A DNA stretch of 28,585 bases from Methylotenera_A sp031399315 (GTDB taxonomy: Bacteria > Pseudomonadota > Gammaproteobacteria > Burkholderiales > Methylophilaceae), in assembly GCA_031399315.1 (NCBI GenBank), contig JANNOS010000020.1, positions 1-28,585 of the forward strand, given 5' to 3'. Shown piece after piece: positions 1 through 7,968 of this stretch; the first letter of the stretch is position 1, and the number at the start of each line of letters is the position of its first letter. Under the pieces are notes generated by a model that saw only the letters and a program-made list of their open reading frames with translations, was not told where the DNA came from and ran no database searches. The translations under genes were made by a program, and so were the position numbers.

Positions 1-3000
1 CCAGCCTGTCCGGATTTACCAGCCACTCTTGTTACGTTGGCTAAAGTGAGTGGATGCGCATTACCAGAACTGTCTGCAACCGTGTTACCACTGGCCTCAT
101 CAAATTTCCAATTGCCTGATTTATTAAATAGAACTAAATCCTCACTTCCAATTTGCTGTGCATAGGCCGCCACATTTGAAAGATCAGTCGCATTTAGTGT
201 TAAATTGCTATGTGCTGAAATTGCCTCACTTAATGTGGAAGCGCTGCCATCATGTAAATACGGTGCGCTTGTCCAAGTATCAAGTAGGGTAGGCGTGTCA
301 ATGCCAGTAAGTGCGCCACCTAAACGGTTGCCGCTAGATGCCTTGATTGTTCCAACGTTAGTGAGTGTGCTTGCATTGTTGCTATTGCTAAAATTTCTTC
401 CTGTATGGCAGCTAGCACAACTATTTGAAAAGACTGTTTTACCCGCAGTGGCTGCCGCTGTTAATGTACCATCAGCGTTGCGATTTGGGTTTTGTGCAAA
501 GCTGCTAAGCGAGTTTAGGTAAGCTGCTAAATCATCTAAACTTGCGCTCACTCCAGCTTTAGGGTCGCCTAATGCTTGGTTCCGTGTGCCTGTATTAAAT
601 TGTGTGTCGGTCATTAAACCAGTACCGCCAGCTAAATCACGGATTTGTTTCTCAAAGTCTTGCACTTCGTCGAAGTTTGCACTCCAATGCAAGAAGCCAT
701 GCCCCGTACCTGCACGACCTTTAAGCGCAATGGTGTTACGTAAGCCTTCACCAAAACCAGTTAAATCCCATACGCGACCATCTTGCTCAGCATCGTTATG
801 GCAGCTTGCGCAACTCATGTAGCTATCTCGCGCTAAACGTGCGTCCTTAGCATCATAGAACAGTTGCTTACCTAATACCGCTTGGGCAGACATTTTTTCT
901 GTAGCTATGGTAAATACAACGTTAGTGCTTGTTGCGGAGAGTTGGCCTTGAGTTGTTAATGGTGACAGGTCAAACACACCGATACTTCTATCCATAAACT
1001 CTTGGACGTAAAGCGTATTACCATCTGGAGAAATGGCTAACCCTTGTGGCGCACGACCAACATTCAGTCGGAATAATTCGAGCCCACCAATTGCATCCAC
1101 CACGGCAACTTGTCGACTAGTTTCTAGCGCTACAAACATATAGACCCCACTTGGGTGATACACAGCAGCACTGCCTACACTTGAGTTATCATGGTCGATA
1201 CGTTTGCCGTAATCTTCTGCTAGCGTATTCATATCAATACGTGAGCTAATAGCACGCACTGTATTTTGGAAGTCGAGGTTTTGCCCATTTCGTAATACAC
1301 CACGTTTGATGTTGTCTTGCTTAGACGGCACCCAAGCAGTTGTGCCGTCTGGCGAAATGACAGGTGCAGCTAAATAGTTAGGGATACCACTACCTTGCAC
1401 TGACGTATCTGTTTTATCGCTATGACGTAGCGTTACGGTTTGAGTCACTGTCATATTCGCTGGATTAATCACTAAAACTTGACCACCAGCGCTTGATGTA
1501 TCGATTGACGCTGTTGATTCACCAGGCAGTAGTGGCGTAATAAAGCGTGATACTAATACTTTAGTGGCATCGGCACTAATACTCAAGTGGCGTGGGTTGT
1601 TTCCCAAATTGACTACGCCTTGCTGCGCCCCAGTGCTTGGGTTTAGTTTGAGAAGTTGACCGGTGGCCTCAAGCACTACGAAAGCGTTACCACCAGCGGG
1701 TGCAAACGTAATGCTGTGTGGTTGCGAAGCGCGGGGCAGGGAAATTGTTTGCACAACAGAAAGGGTTGTGGGGCTAATGATAGATATTGTTGCAGAGGTT
1801 TTATTAGCAACCCAAATACGACCATCTGGTGCAATGGCTAGTGTGCGTGGAGAAACGCCCACATTAATGGTCGACACCACTGTTTTAGTGGCGTCGTCAA
1901 TCACACTCACTGAATCGTTGTCTGGATTTACCACCCACAGCCTAGAAGTGTTGCCCGCACGCGTTTCAAACGCAATCGGGCTTGAGTAGCTGGGGCTGTT
2001 GGTAGTTTTAGAGGTTGCTACGGCTTGTAAAAAAGTGCGGCGCGTAACAATGTCGTTACTATCTTTGGCACTTAATGTCACAACATACAAACCCGCTTGA
2101 GTGTAAGTGTGTGTAACTGCTGGATTCGCGTTGTACGGCGTGTCTGGAGTCCCGTCCCCAAAGTTCCAACTATAAGTAACACCAGAAACTGCGGTCACGT
2201 CATAACTTGCCGTACCTCCAGGGTTAAGCACAGGCGCGTTAATAATTCCGCTTAAATCAGGTGGAGTGTAGGGGTCAGTAGGTACTTGTGGGGGCGTTTG
2301 ACCTTGACCAACCGCAATAATTGCCCCTAATGAGGGCACGCCTGCGGCATCGAGCGCAACGACTTGGTAATAACCTGGTGGTGCGATGTTGTTACTTGGT
2401 AGACTGGTTGTAACTCGAATATTCTCTTGTGTGAATGTTAAGGGAATGCGGCGTTGCCCAGTATTAAAAGAATGTGTACCTGTGCTGAGACCAATTAACG
2501 CTAACTCTGACACGCTTGCGCTTGTAGTCATGTCCATTTGCATGCTTGCGCCATTGTCATAAGAAAGCCCGCTAATTGCCTTAATCACGGGGCGAGGCGC
2601 CAGTTGTGACGTACCGCTTGTATCTTTAAATAAATATGGCGGATAGTAGACCTCCGCATTCAGATTGGTTACTGGGCCAGGAGTGCCTCCACCTACGGTT
2701 AAGATAGTGCCGTTAGGCATCAACATTGTTTGTGCGTGATAGCCACGAAAGATTGCTGCGTTGGCACCTGTTGCCCAAGTGCCAGTTGAGTTGTTTGTGG
2801 TTGATGGAGTCCAAATTTCTGCGGCGAAAACTGCATTAGTGCCATTCTCATTGCCAAGTTTGGTGCCGCCAGTCACTACGACTTGACCGTTTGCTAACAC
2901 AATTGAGTTAGCAAAGCGGCGGACATTCACCATGCTAGGCTGTTCTGTAAGTACGGGAGTGCCAGCATTAATGTCTATTACTGTTGCTTTATTGCTAGCA

Positions 3001-3998
3001 GGTTTTCCATCACCAACATATCCGCCGTTACCACCTATCATTAGAATTTTGCCAGGGGCGTACATCACGGCTGTAGAAGTGGTACCCGCATTTACAGGAG
3101 TTGTGTTGCTATATGTTTTATAGTTGCCTATATACGGGAGGGAGCCATTCCCAGTAGGGTCTAAATACCACATCTTGTCTGAAGATACGCCAAACACTTG
3201 GCCATTAGGTGCTATCCATGCCCGTGGCATAGAAGTACGTAAAAAATCAGGGCCAAAAACTGTTCTGCTATTAGCGCCGAACAATGAGCGCCAGCCAGTG
3301 CTTTCTAGTACTTCTGGCGTCATTGAAGCCAGACCTTGGGCGACCGATTGATCAGGATTATTTTCCATCGGCTCGTTATATGGCACCATTCCGCCAAGTA
3401 TGATGGGGCGGCCGTCAGGCAGATTAATCATCGTAGAATACCAGCGGTCTGCGGCCAAAGTGTAAGTCGCTGCTGCTTTGCTAGTTGTGGCAGGTGTAAA
3501 TATTACATTGCTCCTAGCGTCGTTGCCGCCAGAAACCAAAAGGGTGCCATCGCTTAAATAAGTAGAAGTTGAGCAAAAACTATTGACGAGATCTGCACGG
3601 AAAGATGTGTTGTGGCTAGCATTACCAAAGCCTAAAGTAGGATTCCATACATCAAAATAACGCCCTGTTTGCTCCCCTCCATCTAAGTTAGTGCCGTAGG
3701 TAAGCACGCGTCCATCAGGTAAAACAGTCGTATGCAATCCATTTAATGGCCAATTTTGCACACCAGACCACATGCCTTGTGTTGATGCATTGGCTGGAAT
3801 ATTAAGCCCTTGCAACATTGGGTCTGCCTTAATCGGAATAGTTACCCAGGTATCTGGCGTAATTACATCCGCTTTGGCTATTTGCATGAGCTGCAGAAAA
3901 GGCAGATCTAAAACCAACATCGTAACTATGAGGAACTTGGCTACTAGTTTTTGGGTGTAGTCACGAAAGTTGCTTAACGTGTAATTATTCTGTTGCAT
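1..3998 (-). CDS. Secreted radical copper oxidase fused to PKD, beta-propeller and di-haem MauG-like domains (C-terminus beyond window)
   Basis: The frame is open from ATG at 3998 to the left edge: 1332 codons with no stop seen. A hydrophobic leader (about residues 19-39) ends in AKA. Residues about 80-480 are Kelch-type repeats, followed by a galactose-oxidase early-set domain (DUF1929). The copper site of galactose oxidase can be matched: Cys142 (NSFCSTST) and Tyr187 (DRWYST) for the Tyr-Cys cross-link, Tyr420-His421 (RGYHAQT) and His509 (GTHSFNTGQRRIPL). A PKD domain with WNFGDG lies near residue 610, then a YVTN/SMP-30-like propeller (about 665-1030). Two haem motifs CASCH at 1063-1067 and 1194-1198 sit 131 residues apart, with the PTLLDTW...APYLHDGS segment typical of MauG/cytochrome-c-peroxidase relatives. 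The last visible residues begin a LamG-like domain. Expected role: periplasmic or secreted oxidation of an alcohol or aldehyde, perhaps a glycan, making H2O2. Substrate unknown. The Sco gene upstream has the same orientation. Confidence 0.88.
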   Translation of the reverse strand, partial: MQQNNYTLSNFRDYTQKLVAKFLIVTMLVLDLPFLQLMQIAKADVITPDTWVTIPIKADPMLQGLNIPANASTQGMWSGVQNWPLNGLHTTVLPDGRVLTYGTNLDGGEQTGRYFDVWNPTLGFGNASHNTSFRADLVNSFCSTSTYLSDGTLLVSGGNDARSNVIFTPATTSKAAATYTLAADRWYSTMINLPDGRPIILGGMVPYNEPMENNPDQSVAQGLASMTPEVLESTGWRSLFGANSRTVFGPDFLRTSMPRAWIAPNGQVFGVSSDKMWYLDPTGNGSLPYIGNYKTYSNTTPVNAGTTSTAVMYAPGKILMIGGNGGYVGDGKPASNKATVIDINAGTPVLTEQPSMVNVRRFANSIVLANGQVVVTGGTKLGNENGTNAVFAAEIWTPSTTNNSTGTWATGANAAIFRGYHAQTMLMPNGTILTVGGGTPGPVTNLNAEVYYPPYLFKDTSGTSQLAPRPVIKAISGLSYDNGASMQMDMTTSASVSELALIGLSTGTHSFNTGQRRIPLTFTQENIRVTTSLPSNNIAPPGYYQVVALDAAGVPSLGAIIAVGQGQTPPQVPTDPYTPPDLSGIINAPVLNPGGTASYDVTAVSGVTYSWNFGDGTPDTPYNANPAVTHTYTQAGLYVVTLSAKDSNDIVTRRTFLQAVATSKTTNSPSYSSPIAFETRAGNTSRLWVVNPDNDSVSVIDDATKTVVSTINVGVSPRTLAIAPDGRIWVANKTSATISIISPTTLSVVQTISLPRASQPHSITFAPAGGNAFVVLEATGQLLKLNPSTGAQQGVVNLGNNPRHLSISADATKVLVSRFITPLLPGESTASIDTSSAGGQVLVINPANMTVTQTVTLRHSDKTDTSVQGSGIPNYLAAPVISPDGTTAWVPSKQDNIKRGVLRNGQNLDFQNTVRAISSRIDMNTLAEDYGKRIDHDNSSVGSAAVYHPSGVYMFVALETSRQVAVVDAIGGLELFRLNVGRAPQGLAISPDGNTLYVQEFMDRSIGVFDLSPLTTQGQLSATSTNVVFTIATEKMSAQAVLGKQLFYDAKDARLARDSYMSCASCHNDAEQDGRVWDLTGFGEGLRNTIALKGRAGTGHGFLHWSANFDEVQDFEKQIRDLAGGTGLMTDTQFNTGTRNQALGDPKAGVSASLDDLAAYLNSLSSFAQNPNRNADGTLTAAATAGKTVFSNSCASCHTGRNFSNSNNASTLTNVGTIKASSGNRLGGALTGIDTPTLLDTWTSAPYLHDGSASTLSEAISAHSNLTLNATDLSNVAAYAQQIGSEDLVLFNKSGNWKFDEASGNTVADSSGNAHPLTLANVTRVAGKSGQA

Positions 3999-4076
3999 TT
4001 TAAATATACTTTCTAGTTTTTATCTTCAAAGTTTCTAATGTGTTTGGCATGGTTTGTAAAAATCAACATGCATTGA

Positions 4077-4103
4077 CACTTGTGGCATAAACTGGCACTT
4101 GTG
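4077..4103. repeat. Paired direct repeat CACTTGTG upstream of the copper oxidase gene
   Basis: CACTTGTG occurs at 4077-4084 and 4096-4103, start to start 19 bases, about two helical turns. It lies in the 209-base gap between the Sco stop and the oxidase start (about 80-105 bases before that start). It could be a tandem operator; no regulator is known. The rest of the gap is AT-rich, with no convincing terminator. Confidence 0.3.
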
Positions 4104-4207
4104 ACGGAGTTTCATCATTAATTTTGTTAGCACTATTGCATTTCTCTCAATTTTTCTTTAAAGCAAACTTTATACCAGTTTTAAATTATTGCTGTTATCA
4201 ATTCATC

Positions 4208-4864
4208 TTAAGGCATTTTATATAACTGCTCCACCTCTTGCATGATGCGCTTTACATCTAATGGATTTCCGCTATAGCGCTGCATTAGTTTGCCATTTTT
4301 GTCTACCAGCCACAAAACTGTAGTGTGGTCGTTTGGGCGTTTGGCATCTTTTACTTGTTTCTCATTCCCAAATAATTGCAAGCGATCTACCAATTGTTGA
4401 ATACTTTCTGGGCTTCCCATAATAAAAGACCAACCAGGTAAATTTGCGCCTGTTTTTTTTGCAAAAGTGTTGAGTACTTTTGGCGTATCTTTAAGTGGGT
4501 CTAGTGAAACTGACACAATCTGTACATTTTTGTTAACATTTGGTGGAAGTGATTTTTTAATTTCAACCAACTGCTTAGTTTGTAGTGGGCACACGTTTGA
4601 GCATTGCGTAAATATAAAGTTAAATAGGCTAACTTTACCTATAAGGCTGGCATAGTTGATTGTATGGTTATTTTGGTCGGTGTAGGTTTGGTTTTCGAAG
4701 TTTGAGTAAAAGCTGGTTGAGTCCGTGATTGTTGAAACATCTTTTGTTTTAGCAACGCTCAATATGCTGTGGTTAAGCAATAGTGTAAACAATACTGCTT
4801 GCGCCAACAGAAATTGGCGAAACGTTTTGAGGGGCTTAGCTTTTAAACTTTCAATCAATTGCAT
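4208..4864 (-). CDS. Sco1/SenC-family copper chaperone
   Basis: A 218-residue thioredoxin-fold protein of the SCO1/SenC family, which binds Cu(I)/Cu(II) and delivers it to cuproenzymes in the periplasm or reduces their thiols. An N-terminal hydrophobic segment (about 17-31) acts as membrane anchor or signal. The copper ligands are visible: CxxxC at Cys88 and Cys92 (FTQCSNVCPLQT) and His180 (RPNDHTTVLW). The LDPLKDTP segment (about 121-128) is also typical. Start at 4864: the ATG 16 bases further upstream is out of frame and stops after four codons, so no better start is seen. The gene precedes the radical copper oxidase on the same strand by 209 bases, and no cytochrome oxidase genes are nearby, so the oxidase is a plausible client. 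That pairing is inference. Confidence 0.9.
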   Translation of the reverse strand: MQLIESLKAKPLKTFRQFLLAQAVLFTLLLNHSILSVAKTKDVSTITDSTSFYSNFENQTYTDQNNHTINYASLIGKVSLFNFIFTQCSNVCPLQTKQLVEIKKSLPPNVNKNVQIVSVSLDPLKDTPKVLNTFAKKTGANLPGWSFIMGSPESIQQLVDRLQLFGNEKQVKDAKRPNDHTTVLWLVDKNGKLMQRYSGNPLDVKRIMQEVEQLYKMP

Positions 4865-4988
4865 CAGGTTTTTCTCATGTTTAGTTATTAATTAGAACTT
4901 ATTAGATAAAAGTCTTAAATTTAGTCAGCAATACATTTTGCTATCAGCAAAAAATACCATGCTTATTTATTACTATCAATAGCCCATT

Positions 4989-5004
4989 TGGGGGAGTACC
5001 CCCA
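4989..5004. promoter_or_regulatory. G/C dyad TGGGGG-AGTA-CCCCCA upstream of the Sco gene
   Basis: A perfect 6-base inverted repeat with a 4-base spacer in an otherwise AT-rich gap, about 125 bases upstream of the Sco start. It has the size of a dimeric regulator operator. The gap 4865-5242 also holds AGCAC-GTA-GTGCT (5045-5057). No T-run follows, so it is not a typical terminator. Confidence 0.35.
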
Positions 5005-5184
5005 CTAGTTATTTTGCGTATTTTGTAAGATAAGTTTTTTGTTGAGCACGTAGTGCTTATTTAAATTGATATCCTTGCGAGCTAAAGCTAACGCGCTTAT
5101 AATTAAGCCCAGCAGTTTGGTTGCTTATTTATCAGATTGAGGATATTAAAAATATAATAATATTCTTTTAATATGCTGCTCACA

Positions 5185-5199
5185 ACTCAATGATTGAGT
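5185..5199. promoter_or_regulatory. Dyad ACTCAA-TGA-TTGAGT upstream of the cupin gene
   Basis: A perfect 6-3-6 inverted repeat ending 43 bases before the cupin start, near AT-rich stretches that could serve as a -10 element. It may be an operator or a short 5' leader hairpin; the sequence does not decide. Confidence 0.3.
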
Positions 5200-5242
5200 G
5201 TAGGTGGCATTTATTTTTTACGCATTTTATTAAGGATACAAC

Positions 5243-5518
5243 ATGAGTCAAATCGTTATCGATCACAATCCATCAGAAGAGAAATTAAAGTCATTAGGCG
5301 TTTCTAGTTGGTCTATTTGGGATTGTGCGCCTTCAAAGTTTCCATTGGACTTCGGCATGACCGAGAGTGCCTATGTGTTAGAAGGTGAATTTACAGTGAC
5401 ACCACAAGGCGGCGAAAAGGTAACCATTAAAGCAGGTGATTTTGTGGTGTTTCCAAAGGGTATGAAGTCACAGTGGGAAGTGATTAAGCAGTTGAAAAAA
5501 CATTACAAGCATTCTTAA
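5243..5518 (+). CDS. Small single-domain cupin (DUF861/cupin_3 type)
   Basis: A 91-residue protein with the conserved core of the cupin_3 (DUF861) family: WSIWDCAPSKF, then YVLEGEFTVTP, then IKAGDFVVFPKGMKSQWEV. The beta-barrel may bind a small molecule or metal, but the usual histidine cluster of enzymatic cupins is sparse, so function is unknown. The start has AAGGA 7 bases before ATG. It is monocistronic: its own intergenic region lies upstream and a strong terminator directly downstream. Confidence 0.85.
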   Translation: MSQIVIDHNPSEEKLKSLGVSSWSIWDCAPSKFPLDFGMTESAYVLEGEFTVTPQGGEKVTIKAGDFVVFPKGMKSQWEVIKQLKKHYKHS

Positions 5519-5546
5519 AAACCGCATTTTTGTTTGTTAGGAATAC

Positions 5547-5577
5547 AAAAAGCCTTGATGACTCAAGGCTTTTTGTT
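5547..5577 (+). terminator. Rho-independent terminator after the cupin gene
   Basis: A perfect 12-bp stem, AAAAAGCCTTGA / TCAAGGCTTTTT, with loop TGAC, ends in a T-run. It lies 28 bases after the cupin stop and separates it from the exopolysaccharide gene. Confidence 0.9.
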
Positions 5578-5763
5578 ATTTTGACCTGCACTCTCATTGC
5601 TATATCAACATGCATTGCTATACCAACATGAAATGAATTAGGAGTGGAGTAATGGAGAAGTCCAGAGGATTATTTTTTATGCATTTTAGCTAAATACACA
5701 TTTTTGTCATATTCCTAATATAAATTGTTAGCATGTAATTGGAGTATGAAATATGTTTGCATC

Positions 5764-7155
5764 ATGAAATTTCAGCAACACCTCAGTTTTAACAAATCAT
5801 TAAGTCCTCACCTCCTCATCAAAATGCTGATAGATCCAGTATTAATGGTTATGACGTTGTTTTGTTTAGCAATTTATTCTGAAGACCAATTTACATCAAA
5901 GTATGTTGTGCTCTCTATCATGTTGTTTGCACTCAGTTTTCCTGGTTCTTGGAACAGCGCTAAGAGTTTTAAGGCGGAACTTTTCGATACAACTGGGCAA
6001 TGGTTGCTAGTCTTGGGAATCTTGTTGTTTTTTGGATATACAACACAGTTTTTAGATAGTTTTACAAGTGACTTCATTTTGATATGGGGCGTGGTCACGC
6101 CTATAGCGCTCATCCTTTCTCATTTATTAGCTAATCAATATTTATCAAGTAAATACTATATTGCAAGTGTAAAAAAAACAGCTGTGATTGTAGGAGTCAA
6201 TGAATTAAGTTTTCAGCTGCAACAAAGAATTAATACTAATGTTGAAAATGGCATACAGCTTAAAGGCTTTTTTGATGTTGTTTCTGAGCGAACACCTATC
6301 CACTTCGCCGGAATGAATAGTCAACTAATCGGCAAAACTGAACAATTGTCTGATTACGTTAAGCAACATAGTATTGATATTATTTATATTGCGTTGCCAC
6401 CATCGTTACATACACAAATTATGATGCTTTTAGATGACTTAAAAGATACTACTGCATCCATTTATTTTGTACCAAATTTCTTTTTGGCTGATTTAATTCA
6501 GGCAAGGATAGATGAGATTGATGGTATGCCGATTGTAGCAATGTGTGAAACACCATTTTCTGGCTTTAATGGTGTTATTAAAGGGCTAAGCGATTTAATC
6601 ATAGCCAGTCTAATTTTATGTCTTGTTTCCCCGTTATTTATTATTTTAGCTATTGGCGTTAAGTTGAGTTCACCTGGTCCAGTTTTTTTTAAACAGCGTC
6701 GCTGTGGTTTAGATGGTAGTGAGATTGTGGTTTATAAGTTTAGATCGATGAAGGTGGCTGAAGAAACTAATGTTGTTATACAAGCAAAACTTAATGACGA
6801 AAGAGTAACTCCGTTTGGTAAATTTATTCGCAAAACATCTCTGGATGAGTTGCCGCAGTTTATTAATGTATTGCAAGGCAGAATGAGCATAGTAGGGCCA
6901 AGGCCACACGCAATTAGCCATAATGAAATGTATCGTAAAGTGATTAAAGGCTATATGGTAAGACACAAAGTAAAGCCTGGCATCACTGGTTTAGCACAGA
7001 TAAATGGATATAGAGGTGAAACTGAAACTGTGGCAAGTATGAAAGCGCGTATCGATTATGATATCGCTTATTTGAAGAAATGGTCACTTAGCTTAGATAT
7101 AAAAATTATTCTTAAAACAGTAGTGCTAATTTTTAAAGATGCTAAAGCCTATTGA
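5764..7155 (+). CDS. Exopolysaccharide polyprenyl-phosphate sugar-1-phosphate transferase (EpsB/WcaJ type)
   Basis: An inner-membrane enzyme that starts repeat-unit synthesis by moving a hexose-1-phosphate from a UDP-sugar to undecaprenyl phosphate. From this start it is 463 residues, the usual length for the family. Four N-terminal membrane segments are followed by a CoA-binding-like cytoplasmic domain, a fifth membrane hairpin (DLIIASLILCLVSPLF) and the C-terminal bacterial sugar transferase domain with VYKFRSMK (about 322), SLDELPQ (about 358), IVGPRP (about 376) and KPGITGLAQINGYRGE (about 403). The start is uncertain: in-frame TTG 5725 and ATG 5746 are alternatives, but GGAG at 5741-5744 is only one base from ATG 5746. 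The family is often found in EPS clusters with PEP-CTERM/exosortase genes, but no other glycosyltransferase is in view. Confidence 0.88.
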   Translation: MKFQQHLSFNKSLSPHLLIKMLIDPVLMVMTLFCLAIYSEDQFTSKYVVLSIMLFALSFPGSWNSAKSFKAELFDTTGQWLLVLGILLFFGYTTQFLDSFTSDFILIWGVVTPIALILSHLLANQYLSSKYYIASVKKTAVIVGVNELSFQLQQRINTNVENGIQLKGFFDVVSERTPIHFAGMNSQLIGKTEQLSDYVKQHSIDIIYIALPPSLHTQIMMLLDDLKDTTASIYFVPNFFLADLIQARIDEIDGMPIVAMCETPFSGFNGVIKGLSDLIIASLILCLVSPLFIILAIGVKLSSPGPVFFKQRRCGLDGSEIVVYKFRSMKVAEETNVVIQAKLNDERVTPFGKFIRKTSLDELPQFINVLQGRMSIVGPRPHAISHNEMYRKVIKGYMVRHKVKPGITGLAQINGYRGETETVASMKARIDYDIAYLKKWSLSLDIKIILKTVVLIFKDAKAY

Positions 7156-7189
7156 TGTAATTCAAAATGTAATAATGTTTAGTAAATAA

Positions 7190-7205
7190 TAGTCTATGTA
7201 GACTA
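7190..7205. promoter_or_regulatory. Dyad TAGTCT-ATGT-AGACTA (site 1), upstream of PEP-CTERM gene
   Basis: A perfect 6-4-6 inverted repeat ending 119 bases before the PEP-CTERM gene at 7325. The same architecture recurs at 9138, 13231 and 13336, always upstream of a PEP-CTERM gene, which suggests a shared operator. A GTCAC element lies 29 bases further down, the same offset as at site 2. Confidence 0.6.
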
Positions 7206-7324
7206 TAAAATTAAATATCACCTCGCCAATAAAGTCACAATTCATATATATGATTGCTATGTCTAGTAATTTTAAAACTAGTACGATATTACTGAATAAT
7301 ATTTTATATATTGGGAGCAAGTAA

Positions 7325-7885
7325 ATGAAACTGCTTAAAAGCATCTTTTTGTTGATGGCAGTATTAGGTTTTGCCAATGTCAACTTAGCGCATGCTAACT
7401 CTACTACTAATTTGACTATTGGACCTTTACCAACATCTGTAACCTATGGCAACTCATTTGCCAGTGCATCAACTGGCACAACATTTTATGATGCTTATTA
7501 CTTCACAATCCCAGATGGCTCTACAAATTCTATCACTTCAACAATTAGTTTTGGTACAACTTCAGGCTTAAATAATTTGAGAGCACGTCTTTATGCGGGC
7601 AACTCAAACCCATCAGGTACGGTAACTGAACTGATTTCAGGCTGGGGAACCACAGCTACTTTAATTCCTGGACTTGTTACAACCGAGACAGTAGTTTTGA
7701 ATCCTGTTGCCTTGTTAGCAGGTAGTTACACTTTACAAATTAAAGGTACTGTAACTGGCTCAGGGGGTGGTTCTTACGCTGGGGTTTTAAATATTAGTCC
7801 AGTGCCAGAAGCAGACTCTTACGCAATGTTGTTAGCAGGTTTGGCTGTAGTAGGCTTTATGTCACGCCGCCGCAGAATTAATTAA
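7325..7885 (+). CDS. PEP-CTERM sorted surface protein (FxDxF-like)
   Basis: A 186-residue exported protein. The signal peptide ends near LAHA (about 24). The C-terminus is a PEP-CTERM sorting signal: VPEADSYAM, a hydrophobic helix, then SRRRR. This directs exosortase-dependent processing at the inner membrane. The TTFYDAYYFTIPDG segment (about 55-68) resembles the FxDxF-type PEP-CTERM proteins, whose beta-rich body has no known enzyme activity. GGGAG lies 8 bases before ATG. A terminator follows. No exosortase gene is in the window. Confidence 0.85.
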   Translation: MKLLKSIFLLMAVLGFANVNLAHANSTTNLTIGPLPTSVTYGNSFASASTGTTFYDAYYFTIPDGSTNSITSTISFGTTSGLNNLRARLYAGNSNPSGTVTELISGWGTTATLIPGLVTTETVVLNPVALLAGSYTLQIKGTVTGSGGGSYAGVLNISPVPEADSYAMLLAGLAVVGFMSRRRRIN

Positions 7886-7913
7886 TAACTTTTATCAGAA
7901 CTTAAGAGACATT

Positions 7914-7947
7914 AAATTATCGGTCAATCTGGACCGATAATTTTTTG
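7914..7947 (+). terminator. Rho-independent terminator after the first PEP-CTERM gene
   Basis: A perfect 12-bp stem AAATTATCGGTC / GACCGATAATTT with loop AATCTG ends in T6. It stops 22 bases before the next start codon, so the TIGR03790 gene needs read-through or a promoter inside this region. Confidence 0.88.
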
Positions 7948-7968
7948 TATTGATGATATAGTTTTCTA

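Noticed and set aside
205..3960. Many short plus-strand open frames in the first 4 kb
   Set aside because: They lie antisense to the long minus-strand gene, whose translation shows clear Kelch, PKD and haem motifs; none of the plus frames has a family-like sequence.
5655..5671. AAGTCCAGAGGATT before the EPS transferase as a fifth dyad
   Set aside because: The spacer is three bases and the right arm GGATT does not match GGACTA.
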